This document shows positions 17,404 to 25,626 of a stretch of DNA of 64,000 bases, in pieces. Each line of letters begins with the position of its first letter. Positions within the stretch are counted from its first letter, which is position 1. A program made the position numbers and the translations under genes. The notes beneath the pieces were generated by a model, which ran no database searches, was not told the DNA's origin, and saw only the letters and a list, made by a program, of their open reading frames with translations. This stretch comes from Gilliamella apis (GTDB lineage: Bacteria; Pseudomonadota; Gammaproteobacteria; Enterobacterales; Orbaceae), in NCBI RefSeq assembly GCF_030758615.1, contig NZ_CP132381.1, positions 1,364,001 through 1,428,000 of the forward strand, read 5' to 3'.

Positions 17404-17735
17404 GTTTGAATCCTTTTTTATTGCCTAATGATAAATAGTATCACTTTGTTAATATTAATATCATTATAAATATAACTATAAAAGATAAAACTAATTAATA
17501 ATTATAACAATATTCGTTTTTGATATAAGAGAAGGTTTAATTATCATTGATAACTAAAAATGTGATCATAAAATAGTAAATAATTTAAGTTAATTTAATT
17601 AGATCTCAACGTAGTATAAAAATTCATAATTATCTGATAGATTGGTAACTTTTAATAACGCAAAACTATAAAACAAGAACTATTAAGTTGCTAATAAATT
17701 AGTTCTTAATTATGAATGATATTAAAGGAAATCGA

Positions 17736-18380
17736 ATGTTTGAATCAAAATATGCTGTGCCAAGAAATATTGATAAGCTTATTTCTAAATTAAAAATTAC
17801 AACAGATTCTCATAATTCTTATATTAAATTTTTAAAGAAATATAATGTCATTGCTTTTGATGAGGATCTGTTTGATTACTCCATTGACTGTCAAGGTGAA
17901 TTACTTCCGCTTGAAGTAATGTTCGGATTCTCTAGGAAACTAGATCGGGAAGATGTAATTGCTAATAACTGGATGTATTTAAATAGAATCCCTAAACGGT
18001 CCATTGCTATAGCATCTCTAAATTTCGGAGATTTACTTTGTTTGTATCCAAATGGCAAAGTTTATCATTGGGATCATGAAGTTAATGATCTCTATTTTGA
18101 TATGACAGTCAGAAATGGTTATTTAGAGCAGAATCTAGATTTAAAACTTGTCGCTAATTCCTTTGATGAATTTTTAACAAAAATTATTAAAACCGAAATC
18201 GAAGGTTTTGATCCTAATGTTCCTTATTCTGATGATTATATAGATTTTTTGATGAACGATTCTAAATACTTTTTTATGTCTTCGAAAAAAATAATTCAGG
18301 TGCGTTTAAAAAAATTAGAACTTTCTGAAAAAGGACGTGAGTTGATAGCGAAATTTAAAAGAGAAGGGCTTATAAGGTAA
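17736..18380 (+). CDS. SMI1/KNR4 (SUKH)-family immunity protein
   Basis: About 214 residues. The segment LNFGDLLCLYPNGKVYHWDHEVND is the characteristic SUKH core, in which a glycine-rich turn is followed by a tryptophan-aspartate-histidine strand (quoted here only as family-typical order, residues about 107-128). SUKH proteins are common immunity proteins against polymorphic toxins, especially nucleases. I start at ATG 17736, preceded by AAAGGAA; the ATG 24 bases upstream has no ribosome site. It is the first gene of the immunity array on the plus strand. The cognate toxin is not present. Confidence 0.75.
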   Translation: MFESKYAVPRNIDKLISKLKITTDSHNSYIKFLKKYNVIAFDEDLFDYSIDCQGELLPLEVMFGFSRKLDREDVIANNWMYLNRIPKRSIAIASLNFGDLLCLYPNGKVYHWDHEVNDLYFDMTVRNGYLEQNLDLKLVANSFDEFLTKIIKTEIEGFDPNVPYSDDYIDFLMNDSKYFFMSSKKIIQVRLKKLELSEKGRELIAKFKREGLIR

Positions 18381-18414
18381 AAAAGGGATAATTTTATTAA
18401 AAAGGATCATCTAA

Positions 18415-18516
18415 ATGATAGATTTTAATGCAGATATCATAAGCTACAAATCTTTGGGTAATATTGAGATTGGACGTAATGAACAAAGCTATAATGTTAA
18501 AATAGGTTACTCATAA
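18415..18516 (+). CDS. Small ORF (33 aa), overlapping the next gene
   Basis: MIDFNADIISYKSLGNIEIG opens a 33-codon frame preceded by AAAGGA and ending TAATG, so its stop overlaps the start of the next gene. The sequence looks like the N-terminus of a larger immunity-type protein, so it may be a truncated remnant that still drives translation of its neighbour. Too short for a confident family call. Confidence 0.4.
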   Translation: MIDFNADIISYKSLGNIEIGRNEQSYNVKIGYS

Positions 18517-18938
18517 TGAATGAAGAATGGAACCCCATATTTCAAATAGAGTTAATGGATATTATTAACAGTCTACACATCAAAAAATTGCATGTCGGAT
18601 CATCTGATTCTCTTATTTATGAAACGATGGGAGAACCAGAATTACCTGTAGCAAGACTGAACAGAAAATCAAAAATATTTAGCCATCTATATGGCAATGT
18701 CAATATTTTATCTAAAAATAACACTGTAATAAGTATAGATATTGACATGCATGGTTTTAGAAAAAAGATGGTAATTCTTGGTAGAATAAATAGCTGGAAA
18801 CTTAATAATTGGCTAGAGCTAGCTAAAATAAAAAATTGGAATGTAAATAAAATTTGTGATGTAGTTCGACTGGAAGGAAAAGGAATAGTTATTTGTTTAT
18901 CACCGGATGGAAAAGTAGGAATGATTTCTCTTTCTTGA
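18516..18938 (+). CDS. Unrecognised small protein of the immunity array
   Basis: 140 residues, coupled by a TAATG overlap to the small frame upstream. Visible features are a central block IYETMGEPELPVARL followed by HLYGNVNILSKNN and VISIDIDMHGFRKKM. No membrane segment or signal peptide is present. I do not recognise the family. Its size, soluble character and place between a SUKH gene and a decayed Rhs core suggest an orphan immunity protein. Confidence 0.6.
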   Translation: MNEEWNPIFQIELMDIINSLHIKKLHVGSSDSLIYETMGEPELPVARLNRKSKIFSHLYGNVNILSKNNTVISIDIDMHGFRKKMVILGRINSWKLNNWLELAKIKNWNVNKICDVVRLEGKGIVICLSPDGKVGMISLS

Positions 18939-18974
18939 ATAACTTTTAACTGTTTCCAATATAAGATTGCTGGC

Positions 18975-20408
18975 TGATTAATTGAACAAACCTATCTGGA
19001 CGGGCGTAAATAACAACTAAGCTACGACCAAACCATTGGGCAACCATATCGCCACTACCCTGCCGGATAGGCGAGCCATCGACAAACTGTATTATGATTC
19101 CGGACACTTGCACCAGATAAATATCGACGGCAACATCATCAGCGATATCGAACGCGACCACCTGCACCGCGAAATATTACGCACTCAGGGACGCCTGAAC
19201 ACCCAGTTCAAATACGACCGCAACAGCCGGCTGCAATGCAAACAGATACAGCGCAATCAGAATCCCATCCTGCCTGATATCCTGCTCGAACGCAGCTACC
19301 AGTACGACAACCTCGACCGATTGGTAAGCAAAAAACACAGCAAACACGCCAGACCGATTACCGCTATGATCACACTGGCAGAATCGAAGGCTGCCGTAAT
19401 CAGAGATACTGGGAAAACCTGCAATACGATGCCGCTGCCAACCTGCTGGACAGCAAATACAGAGAAGACTACAGCAATCACAACCTGATTCGCTGTAACC
19501 AGCTCCTGCATTTCAGAGGACACCACTACCGCTACGACGAGCACGGCAGAACTGCCAGCAAACAGACCATCGGCACAACCCTGCACTACCACTACGATGC
19601 TGAACACCGCCTGAGCGAAGTACGCATCGAACAAACAGGCCGCAGTCAGCGTTACGGCTACGTCTACGACGCCCTTGGCCGGCGTATCGAAAAACATCAG
19701 ATAGACCGCGAAGGCCAACCCTACAACCGTACCCGCTTCCTGTGGGACGGCTTAAGAATGATTCAGGAAACCGGCTCGAATCACCCCACCAGCCTGTATA
19801 TCTATACCGACCAGAACAGCTACGAACCACTGGCGCGGATAGACACAGACGGCAACCAAGAACAACATATCCGCTACTTCCACACCGACCTGAATGGCTG
19901 TCCGGAAGAACTTACCGATGCAAACGGTAAAATACTGTGGGAATGTAGCTTTCAGTTATGGGGAAAGCGGATTCATGAAATCGAACACGAACCTATAGAG
20001 CAAAACCTCAGATATCAGGGACAATATTTAGACAGAGAAAACGGCTTACATTACAATACTTTCAGGTACTATGATCCGGATATAGGTAGATTTACTCAGC
20101 TAGCCCCGATTGGGTTGCTGGGCGATTTGAATCTGTATCAGTATGCGCCGAATCCGTTAACTTGGTTTGATCCACTAGGTTTTAATCCTTGTACATTATC
20201 TTGTAATACAATCAATCGCGCTGATGGTTCAAATCTCATCACTATTCCAAATAATGCTCAGATTCGTAAATTATTTTCTCCAAAAAGCTATACTGGAAAC
20301 TATGGCTATGAGTATAAATGGCAGAATGCAAATGGAACTTTAATAGTCGTTCGAATTCATGATATTGATATTACAGCACCTTCCTGCTCTAACAAATACA
20401 GGAATTAA
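18975..20408 (+). pseudogene. Decayed Rhs core with truncated toxin tip
   Basis: YD-repeat Rhs protein remnant, visibly G+C-richer than its flanks. The left part reads EQTYLDGRK, then stop TAA at 19011, and a shift of frame near 19030 leads to LYYDSGHLHQINIDGN. A further single-base deletion in the A-run at 19330-19335 moves the frame before DYRYDHTGRIEG. From there the frame is open through RYYDPDIGRFTQLAPIGLLG and DPLGF to a variable tip containing GYEYKWQNANGT and VVRIHDIDITAPS. That tip resembles the start of polymorphic toxin type 30 and stops early at 20408. Both ends are lost. It cannot make a full Rhs toxin. Confidence 0.9.
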
Positions 20409-20437
20409 AATACGCAATAGATACTAAAGATTCTGAT

Positions 20438-20743
20438 ATGTATGAACTAATTGGTTCTATCAGAGATGTGTTTTCATCACCTTATATATCAACGCCGATT
20501 GTTAGCCCTAATTTAGTTAAGGAATTATGGATTTTATTAACTAAAATATTTATCCATAGTGATATTTACGATAATAAATTTTTTGCAATATTCGCAATGG
20601 ATGATATTTACTTATACTCTAGACGTCAAAATATTAAATTATGCCTAAAAGATTTAGAAAAATGGAGAGAAAAACATAACAAAAATAATACAACGGAAGA
20701 AATTTTAGAATGCGTTGATGATATAATTTTACCTGATGTTTAA
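20438..20743 (+). CDS. Probable N-terminally truncated immunity protein
   Basis: 101 residues from ATG 20438, but the frame is open upstream to 20393 (reading QIQELKYAIDTKDSD), right where the Rhs toxin tip breaks off. No ribosome site precedes the ATG. This suggests a deletion joined a cut toxin to a cut immunity gene. The protein is soluble and helical with a charged end (KWREKHNKNN). Family not recognised. Confidence 0.45.
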   Translation: MYELIGSIRDVFSSPYISTPIVSPNLVKELWILLTKIFIHSDIYDNKFFAIFAMDDIYLYSRRQNIKLCLKDLEKWREKHNKNNTTEEILECVDDIILPDV

Positions 20744-20853
20744 TTCTTTAAAAACGCATATCTTTAATCCTTAATAACTCAAGTATTTAGATTAATAAAG
20801 TTTTGGCGCAGCTTATATATTAAATAATAGTTTTCCATCAGCATATTTTCTCT

Positions 20854-21566
20854 GGGAGGGCTTGATGTATTGAAAATGGAATCTGGAAATATATAAAATA
20901 GAATAGATTAACATGTTATCTAATTATTTTAACTATTAAAGTGAAATTATATGACTGGTAAAATTAAACTGCCTGCTTTAGAAATCTTTATGACTGCAGT
21001 GGATGCAGTAGAATTTTCAAAAGTTTTAAAAGATCAGATTCAATCGGTTAAATTTATTACACAAGGTATTTGGCCCGATCGAAATGTACCGATTTTTGAT
21101 ATACTGGATATAGAAACAGCCAAAAATATAGATTTTGGTATTATAAATACCGATATTTTAAGTATTGAAGATTATAAAAAAAATTATGTTGGACATTATC
21201 CTAATTCAACAGATTATCATAATGCCGTGGTTGGAGAAGGTCTTGTCCGCTTTTCATGTTCTGAATTAGCCGATTATGATACTGAGTCTTTAAGAAATGG
21301 TCGGATAACTGCTTCTTATGATGAGGTAAAAGAACCTGAAACCGATAAATTTGTAAAAGCCGTATGGAAAATATTTAAAAAGGGCGCCAAGAAGGTTTAT
21401 TTAATTAATCGGGAAACGGGGCAGATTGCGGATAAACCTGAGACACGTTTTTTTGCCTGGCCGAACGCTGCGAAGAAATTTAATGGGGAAGATGGGCATT
21501 ATTTAACTAACCATGCCTTTGCCTATTTTGTGGCCAAAGACGTGTAATAAAATCCAAATAAAATAG
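20854..21566 (+). repeat. Direct repeat copy 1: toxin-tail remnant plus immunity-type gene
   Basis: This stretch is repeated at 21693-22418 with high identity. It starts with a scrap matching the end of a toxin frame (GGGAGGGCTTGATGTATTG, then GGAATCTGG), continues through an identical leader GTTATCTAATTATTTTAAC and a whole open reading frame, and ends in CAAATAAAATAG. The cassette was duplicated as a unit. Confidence 0.85.
20951..21547 (+). CDS. Immunity-type protein, paralog A of a tandem pair
   Basis: 198 residues of unrecognised family. The first 35 and the last 75 residues are almost identical to the next gene (ending KFNGEDGHYLTNHAFAYFVAKDV, with residues to VAKDV conserved), while the middle (residues about 35-110) has diverged. 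The C-terminal half has RETGQIADKPETRFFAWPNA. No signal or membrane segment. ATG follows AAAGTGAAATTAT. The remnant in front looks like the tail of a toxin gene, so I infer an immunity role. Confidence 0.65.
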   Translation: MTGKIKLPALEIFMTAVDAVEFSKVLKDQIQSVKFITQGIWPDRNVPIFDILDIETAKNIDFGIINTDILSIEDYKKNYVGHYPNSTDYHNAVVGEGLVRFSCSELADYDTESLRNGRITASYDEVKEPETDKFVKAVWKIFKKGAKKVYLINRETGQIADKPETRFFAWPNAAKKFNGEDGHYLTNHAFAYFVAKDV

Positions 21567-21741
21567 CCATTGCTAATTTTTATTCTGATGATCTAAATAA
21601 CTTTGATTCTATTTATAAAATGTTAAACGCATTCTTAAGCAAGATCATGATGCAGTTGTGATTGCCGTACCAAAAGGAACTATACCCTCTTCGGGAGCAC
21701 TTGATATATCAAAATGGAATCTGGAAAAATATACAAAATAA
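21565..21741 (+). pseudogene. Toxin C-terminal tail remnant before paralog B
   Basis: Two frame pieces make one tail: ANFYSDDLNNFDSIYKMLNAF in one frame (residues listed only to show order), then after a shift near 21645 QDHDAVVIAVPKGTIPSSG and ALDISKWNLEKYTK, ending TAA 21739-21741. It lies directly before the second paralog in the place a toxin C-terminus would hold. A matching but shorter scrap precedes the first paralog. Family unknown. Confidence 0.55.
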
Positions 21742-21759
21742 AATAAAATAAAATAAAAT
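21735..21759 (+). repeat. Pentanucleotide repeat (AAAAT)x5 in a gene leader
   Basis: Five perfect AAAAT units lie 46 bases before the start of paralog B. The matching place in copy 1 has a single AAAAT followed by AGAAT. The tract can change length by replication slippage and would alter spacing in the promoter region. Confidence 0.8.
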
Positions 21760-21805
21760 AGATTAACATGTTATCTAATTATTTTAACTATTAAAGTGAA
21801 ATTAT

Positions 21806-22399
21806 ATGACTGGTAAAATTAAACTGCCTGCTTTAGAAATCTTCATGACTGCAGTGGATGCAGTAGAGTTCTCCAAAGTTTTAAAAGATCAGATTGAGTC
21901 GGTTAAATTTATTACACAATATATTTGGCCTGATCTGAATATACCAATTTCAGATGTACTGGATATGGAAATAGCTAAAAATATAGATTTTAGTATTATA
22001 AATACCGATATTTTAAGTATTGAAGATTATAAAAAAAAATACGTTATACATTATCCAGGGTCAAATTATGATGGTGCTATGGTTGGAGAAGGTCTTGTCC
22101 GTTTTTCATGTTCAACAATGGCTGGTTATGCTCCTGGATCTTTAATGAACGGTCGGTTAACTGCTTCTTATGATGTAGTAAAACAACCCGAAACCGATAA
22201 ATTTGTAAAAGCGGTATGGAAAATATTTAAAAAAGGCGCCAAGAAGGTTTATTTAATTAATCGGGAAACGGGGCAGATTGCGGATAAACCGGAGACACGT
22301 TTTTTTGCCTGGCCGAACGCTGCGAAGAAATTTAATGGGGAAAATGGGCATTATTTAACTAACCATGCCTTTGCCTATTTTGTGGCCAAAGACGTGTAA
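21806..22399 (+). CDS. Immunity-type protein, paralog B of a tandem pair
   Basis: 197 residues, tandem duplicate of the preceding gene. N- and C-terminal thirds are near-identical, the centre differs (HYPGSNYDGAMVGEG versus HYPNSTDYHNAVVGEG), and one residue is deleted. Such a pattern fits duplication followed by change of specificity in the toxin-binding surface. ATG in the same leader context as copy A. Family not recognised. Confidence 0.65.
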   Translation: MTGKIKLPALEIFMTAVDAVEFSKVLKDQIESVKFITQYIWPDLNIPISDVLDMEIAKNIDFSIINTDILSIEDYKKKYVIHYPGSNYDGAMVGEGLVRFSCSTMAGYAPGSLMNGRLTASYDVVKQPETDKFVKAVWKIFKKGAKKVYLINRETGQIADKPETRFFAWPNAAKKFNGENGHYLTNHAFAYFVAKDV

Positions 22400-22487
22400 T
22401 AAAATGCAAATAAAATAGACAAGATGTTCAATATAATCTAATAAAAGAACAGATAATATTTAAGTGACCTATCAATTGGAAAATAAA

Positions 22488-22862
22488 ATGATAGCGTTTA
22501 GCATAGTGAATAATAGCAATCTCACTGAGATAGAAACAATACTTAAAAAAGAATTAAATTGCTCCCTCGAACCAATAGCAAGCCGAAATAGGGTCGAAGA
22601 GATACATTTGGACCTTCGCAAAGGAGGTAATTTTCCTATTGTAGGTGTTTTTTATTATCCATGTGTGAATAATGATCAGCTAATATCTGCACCTAATTGA
22701 TCTGATGGGTAGGGCTCCTTGCTTTATTGTATAACGAAAGCAAATAATTCTAGCTATCTATTATTCAGGTTATATAGTGGAGCAGAGCCATGTATGGAGA
22801 TGATGCTTGTTGATTCTGGAAAAACGATTCGATTAGTAAGTGCGATGAAAGAAGATAAATAG
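22488..22862 (+). pseudogene. Small immunity-type gene with two in-frame stops
   Basis: One reading frame runs MIAFSIVNNSNLTEIE... to LISAPN, then TGA (22698-22700), TAG (22710-22712), then ITKANNSSYLLFRLYSGAEP...VSAMKEDK and TAG. The part after the stops is clearly coding-like, so this is a single about 124-codon gene broken by nonsense mutations or compensating frameshifts. Family unknown. Confidence 0.6.
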
Positions 22863-23068
22863 ATTTTTTATTAAGTAGTTATTAAAAATAGAAAAAAGTT
22901 AAAACGAAATCAGACCTGATTGAAATGACTAATGGATTTATTTAAAAAGGTCTAATAGCGCATGTTAGGCACATTGATCTGCATAATAATCAGAGCTCAT
23001 AGTAAAGCAATCGAACAGTTATGTTGGGGGTTGTCTGACAAAAAGTAAAATTCAAATGGAGGTAGTGC

Positions 23069-23551
23069 ATGGAAAACCCTAACAATCAAGTAGTTGATTT
23101 GTTGATTTCCCATAATCAAATTTTAGTTCGATCTAGAGCTTATTCTGAAAAATTATCTCAATGGGGTAAAGAGAATATTGAACAAGGTGCCGTCATTCAT
23201 AAAGATTATGTTATATTTGATCCTTTACCTGACGAAGCTTTTGGAGCTAATGTTGTTTTAAATCTAACAGATAATTTTGTTATGGATGAAAATACACAGC
23301 GGTGTATTGTGACTCCTTTTTATATTAATAATAGTGATAATGTAGAAGTTGCATCAGCTGCAGAAAAATTCAAAATAAACATAGCATTTGATAGATCTTT
23401 ATATGATCTTTATTATGAAATTTGCGAAAATGATGAGGTTTTTTACAAATTTACTTTTGTTCCAGCAGAAAGCCCAATAGTTGCCAGATACCTGATTGAT
23501 GATCCTTGGGGCGGCGAAAAAGATAAAGCACTTAAACTTGGTTTCTTATGA
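23069..23551 (+). CDS. ComJ-family (competence protein J) nuclease inhibitor, probable immunity
   Basis: 160 residues resembling Bacillus ComJ, the inhibitor of the DNA-entry nuclease NucA. The LLISHNQILVRSR opening, SQWGKENIEQGAVIH, VIFDPLPDEAFGANVVL, QRCIVTPF and a Tyr/Phe-rich strand before FTFVPAE follow the family order. The ATG is preceded by a perfect GGAGGT. No DNA-uptake nuclease lies nearby; in an array of immunity genes it most likely protects against a NucA-like DNase toxin delivered by a competitor. Family call from memory of the pattern. Confidence 0.65.
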   Translation: MENPNNQVVDLLISHNQILVRSRAYSEKLSQWGKENIEQGAVIHKDYVIFDPLPDEAFGANVVLNLTDNFVMDENTQRCIVTPFYINNSDNVEVASAAEKFKINIAFDRSLYDLYYEICENDEVFYKFTFVPAESPIVARYLIDDPWGGEKDKALKLGFL

Positions 23552-23758
23552 TTAACTAATTTATATAATCAATGTAATTTTTAATAAAACATTTAATTTA
23601 GTTTATATATGTGAGGCCTTACCTTGTTAATTAGCGAAATTAAAAAGTAAGTATGTATATATAGATTTTTATATCTTATAGATGTTATAAAAATCACTAC
23701 ATATTAATCTTAAAAATATTTGCGGTCAGAAGTTTTTTAAAATTGATAGGGACGATAG

Positions 23759-23970
23759 AAATCAAAGTTAAATTTCAAACAAGCCAAAAGCAGTGATAGG
23801 AAAGATGCAAATTTAGATCCTATTACTGGCAAAAAGAGTGTCTTAGTTTATATTCAACTAAGATACACATTATCTGGTAAATAATTGTTGTAGGAAAAGG
23901 TCATAGTATTGATGATAAAGTTCTATCAAAGAAAACATTTGAGGCACATATGCCATTAAACACTAAATAA
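23759..23970 (+). pseudogene. Probable toxin-tail scraps
   Basis: Two short stop-bounded frames: 23759-23884 (ending ANLDPITGKKSVLVYIQLRY and LSGK) and 23881-23970 (IIVVGKGHSIDDKVLSKK to PLNTK). They overlap in different frames and directly precede a small gene, as the end of a toxin gene precedes its immunity gene elsewhere in this array. Evidence is weak. Confidence 0.35.
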
Positions 23971-23985
23971 TAAAGAATTTTAAAT

Positions 23986-24255
23986 ATGCATGATTGGACA
24001 TTAGTATCTTTGATTCTTGATTGGCAAGAAAGTACTCTTATAATTAAGTTCCTTAATAATTCTTCTATTCCTATGGATATTATATGCAAAGGTATTAAAG
24101 GCATTAATATACCAAAATGGGATAAATGGGGCGAAAGTGTAAGCGTAAATCAATTTAATCTTAAAGATGATACGAAATACAAATATATAGAGATAGAAAT
24201 GCAATCAGGTGATGTTATAAATATAATTGCAACTGATATAGTTATGCCTGCATAA
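23986..24255 (+). CDS. Small immunity-type protein (89 aa)
   Basis: Starts MHDWTLVSLILDWQESTLII and has a beta-strand-rich pattern with IPKWDKWGESVSVNQF and YIEIEMQSGDVINIIA. Family not known by name. It follows a toxin-tail scrap by 15 bases. No strong ribosome site, so translation may depend on coupling. Soluble, acidic. Confidence 0.55.
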   Translation: MHDWTLVSLILDWQESTLIIKFLNNSSIPMDIICKGIKGINIPKWDKWGESVSVNQFNLKDDTKYKYIEIEMQSGDVINIIATDIVMPA

Positions 24256-24259
24256 AAAT

Positions 24260-24693
24260 ATGAAAACGATTTTAAAAGATAAATTAAATTTATTTAGAGC
24301 AAGAGATTATGCAACCAAATTAAATGGTGTTAGTTCATTTAATGTATCATTTTTACATGATAATGAATTTATATGGCATAGAAAAATGTTAAAAGAAATA
24401 AATAAAATTGATAATGATATTAAAAAAAATTTTTTAATTTACCTATAAATAGAAATATCCTAGCTAGGGAAGTTGAAAGTATATTGAATATAAAAAAGGA
24501 TATTATGTGTAATATGTTCTATTCCGGAAATGTGAGTATATCTTTTTATGTTGAAAGTTTTTCAGACTTCATATTAAGCTTGTTTTCAATCAATAGGACA
24601 TATGATTTTTCATTGGTATTCACGTCCCCAGATAGAGTAATTGCTTTAAGCGATAATGAATATGATATTCATCTGTATTATATTCATAAATAA
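24260..24693 (+). pseudogene. Immunity-type gene split by a frameshift in an A8-T6 tract
   Basis: Frame 1 (24260-24448) reads MKTILKDKLNLFRARDYATK... to DNDIKKNF, then runs into a stop. The frame that ends at 24693 is open across the tract and continues FNLPINRNILAREVESILNI to NEYDIHLYYIHK. The switch falls in A8 (24422-24429) followed by T6 (24430-24435). One base more or less would restore a protein of about 144 residues. It is therefore either a recent pseudogene or a slippage-switchable gene. It starts four bases after the preceding gene. Family unknown. Confidence 0.65.
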
Positions 24694-24737
24694 AGAATTC
24701 ATATAAAAATAATAAATTATTTTTTGTCTTTATCAGC

Positions 24738-25023
24738 AATCAGGAATAGTTGACGGATGAAGCTGGTGAAATTCTCAGGGAATGCTTTTCCCGATTATGG
24801 TATAAAGCAATACAGAAAGCCTCACATATCTTAATCCAATAAGATTTAAAGGGTTAAGGCCAATAATTAGACAAAAATCTAACTTCACTACAATAATTTC
24901 AGGTATTATGATCCAGATATAGGGCGCTTTATTCTGCTGGCCCAGATATGGTTAGCTGGCGAATTTAATTTGTATCAGTATGTGCTCAATGGACGAAAAC
25001 TTAGGTGGGCCGTGGAATTTTAA
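24738..25023 (+). pseudogene. Second Rhs core-tip remnant
   Basis: From about 24738 the order of an Rhs C-terminal core can be followed in broken frames: LTDEAGEILRECFSRLWYK, then a decayed copy of the RYQGQYLD segment with stops, then from 24883 LHYNNFRYYDPDIGRFILLA and EFNLYQYVLN, ending TAA 25021-25023. It aligns with the intact-frame part of the larger remnant at 19.9-20.2 kb. No toxin tip follows. Confidence 0.8.
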
Positions 25024-25106
25024 TTTGTGAATATGTTACCGGTCGAGCTGATAGCTGTATCAAGTTTCAGGTCAGTAATTATTGAAAATATTTAACGAGG
25101 TGGTTT

Positions 25107-25427
25107 ATGGATCTTATTTCCATTGGCGATGTTTTATCTTCTCCAGAAAATAATACAGAGTTTTTTTGTTTACCTCCAAATAAAAACAACTGGACATTGT
25201 CTACAAAAGGAGTTTTTACTTTAGATGCTAGGGATTTTCCTCCTGATTCTGACGAATATTTACCAGAACAAGTTAAAAATGATGGTTGGATTGAAGTTTT
25301 AGATGGAGAGACGATCGAGGAAATTGTAGCAAACGCAAAACAACAATTAGGTGTTCCGTCATTAGATGAATTATTTGAAGCATTTATTTTTTATTATGAA
25401 AACGATGCTTTTTTAGAATTCCAATAA
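25107..25427 (+). CDS. Immunity-type protein, DUF7716-like
   Basis: 106 residues, MDLISIGDVLSSPENNTEFF at the start and SLDELFEAFIFYYENDAFLE at the end. The short length, acidic charge and this start/end pattern recall small proteins grouped as DUF7716 found beside polymorphic toxins. That family call is tentative. ATG preceded by ACGAGGTGGTTT. It directly follows the Rhs tip remnant, the canonical place of an Rhs immunity gene. Confidence 0.6.
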   Translation: MDLISIGDVLSSPENNTEFFCLPPNKNNWTLSTKGVFTLDARDFPPDSDEYLPEQVKNDGWIEVLDGETIEEIVANAKQQLGVPSLDELFEAFIFYYENDAFLEFQ

Positions 25428-25626
25428 TATATTACTGAAAGTACGCGATCTTTCGATGTATCTCATTAATAGCATATTATTCCACAGAAAACCGTCTGTA
25501 GTTGAATAGTAAATTAATATCTTTCAATATGATATATTGAAACGATGCGAAGTTAATCAATTTAAAAGTATTTAGCATTCTACTAAATGAGATATAAATC
25601 TAAATGTTAATTAAGAAAGGATTATC

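Larger units (their letters stand above)
21693..22418 (+). repeat. Direct repeat copy 2 of the cassette
   Basis: Second copy of the 20854-21566 cassette. It differs from copy 1 mainly in the centre of the gene and by an expanded pentanucleotide tract in the leader. Confidence 0.85.

Noticed and set aside
18946-19830. Long open frames on the minus strand in the Rhs region
   Set aside because: They are antisense shadows in G+C-richer sequence. The plus strand shows clear YD-repeat protein.
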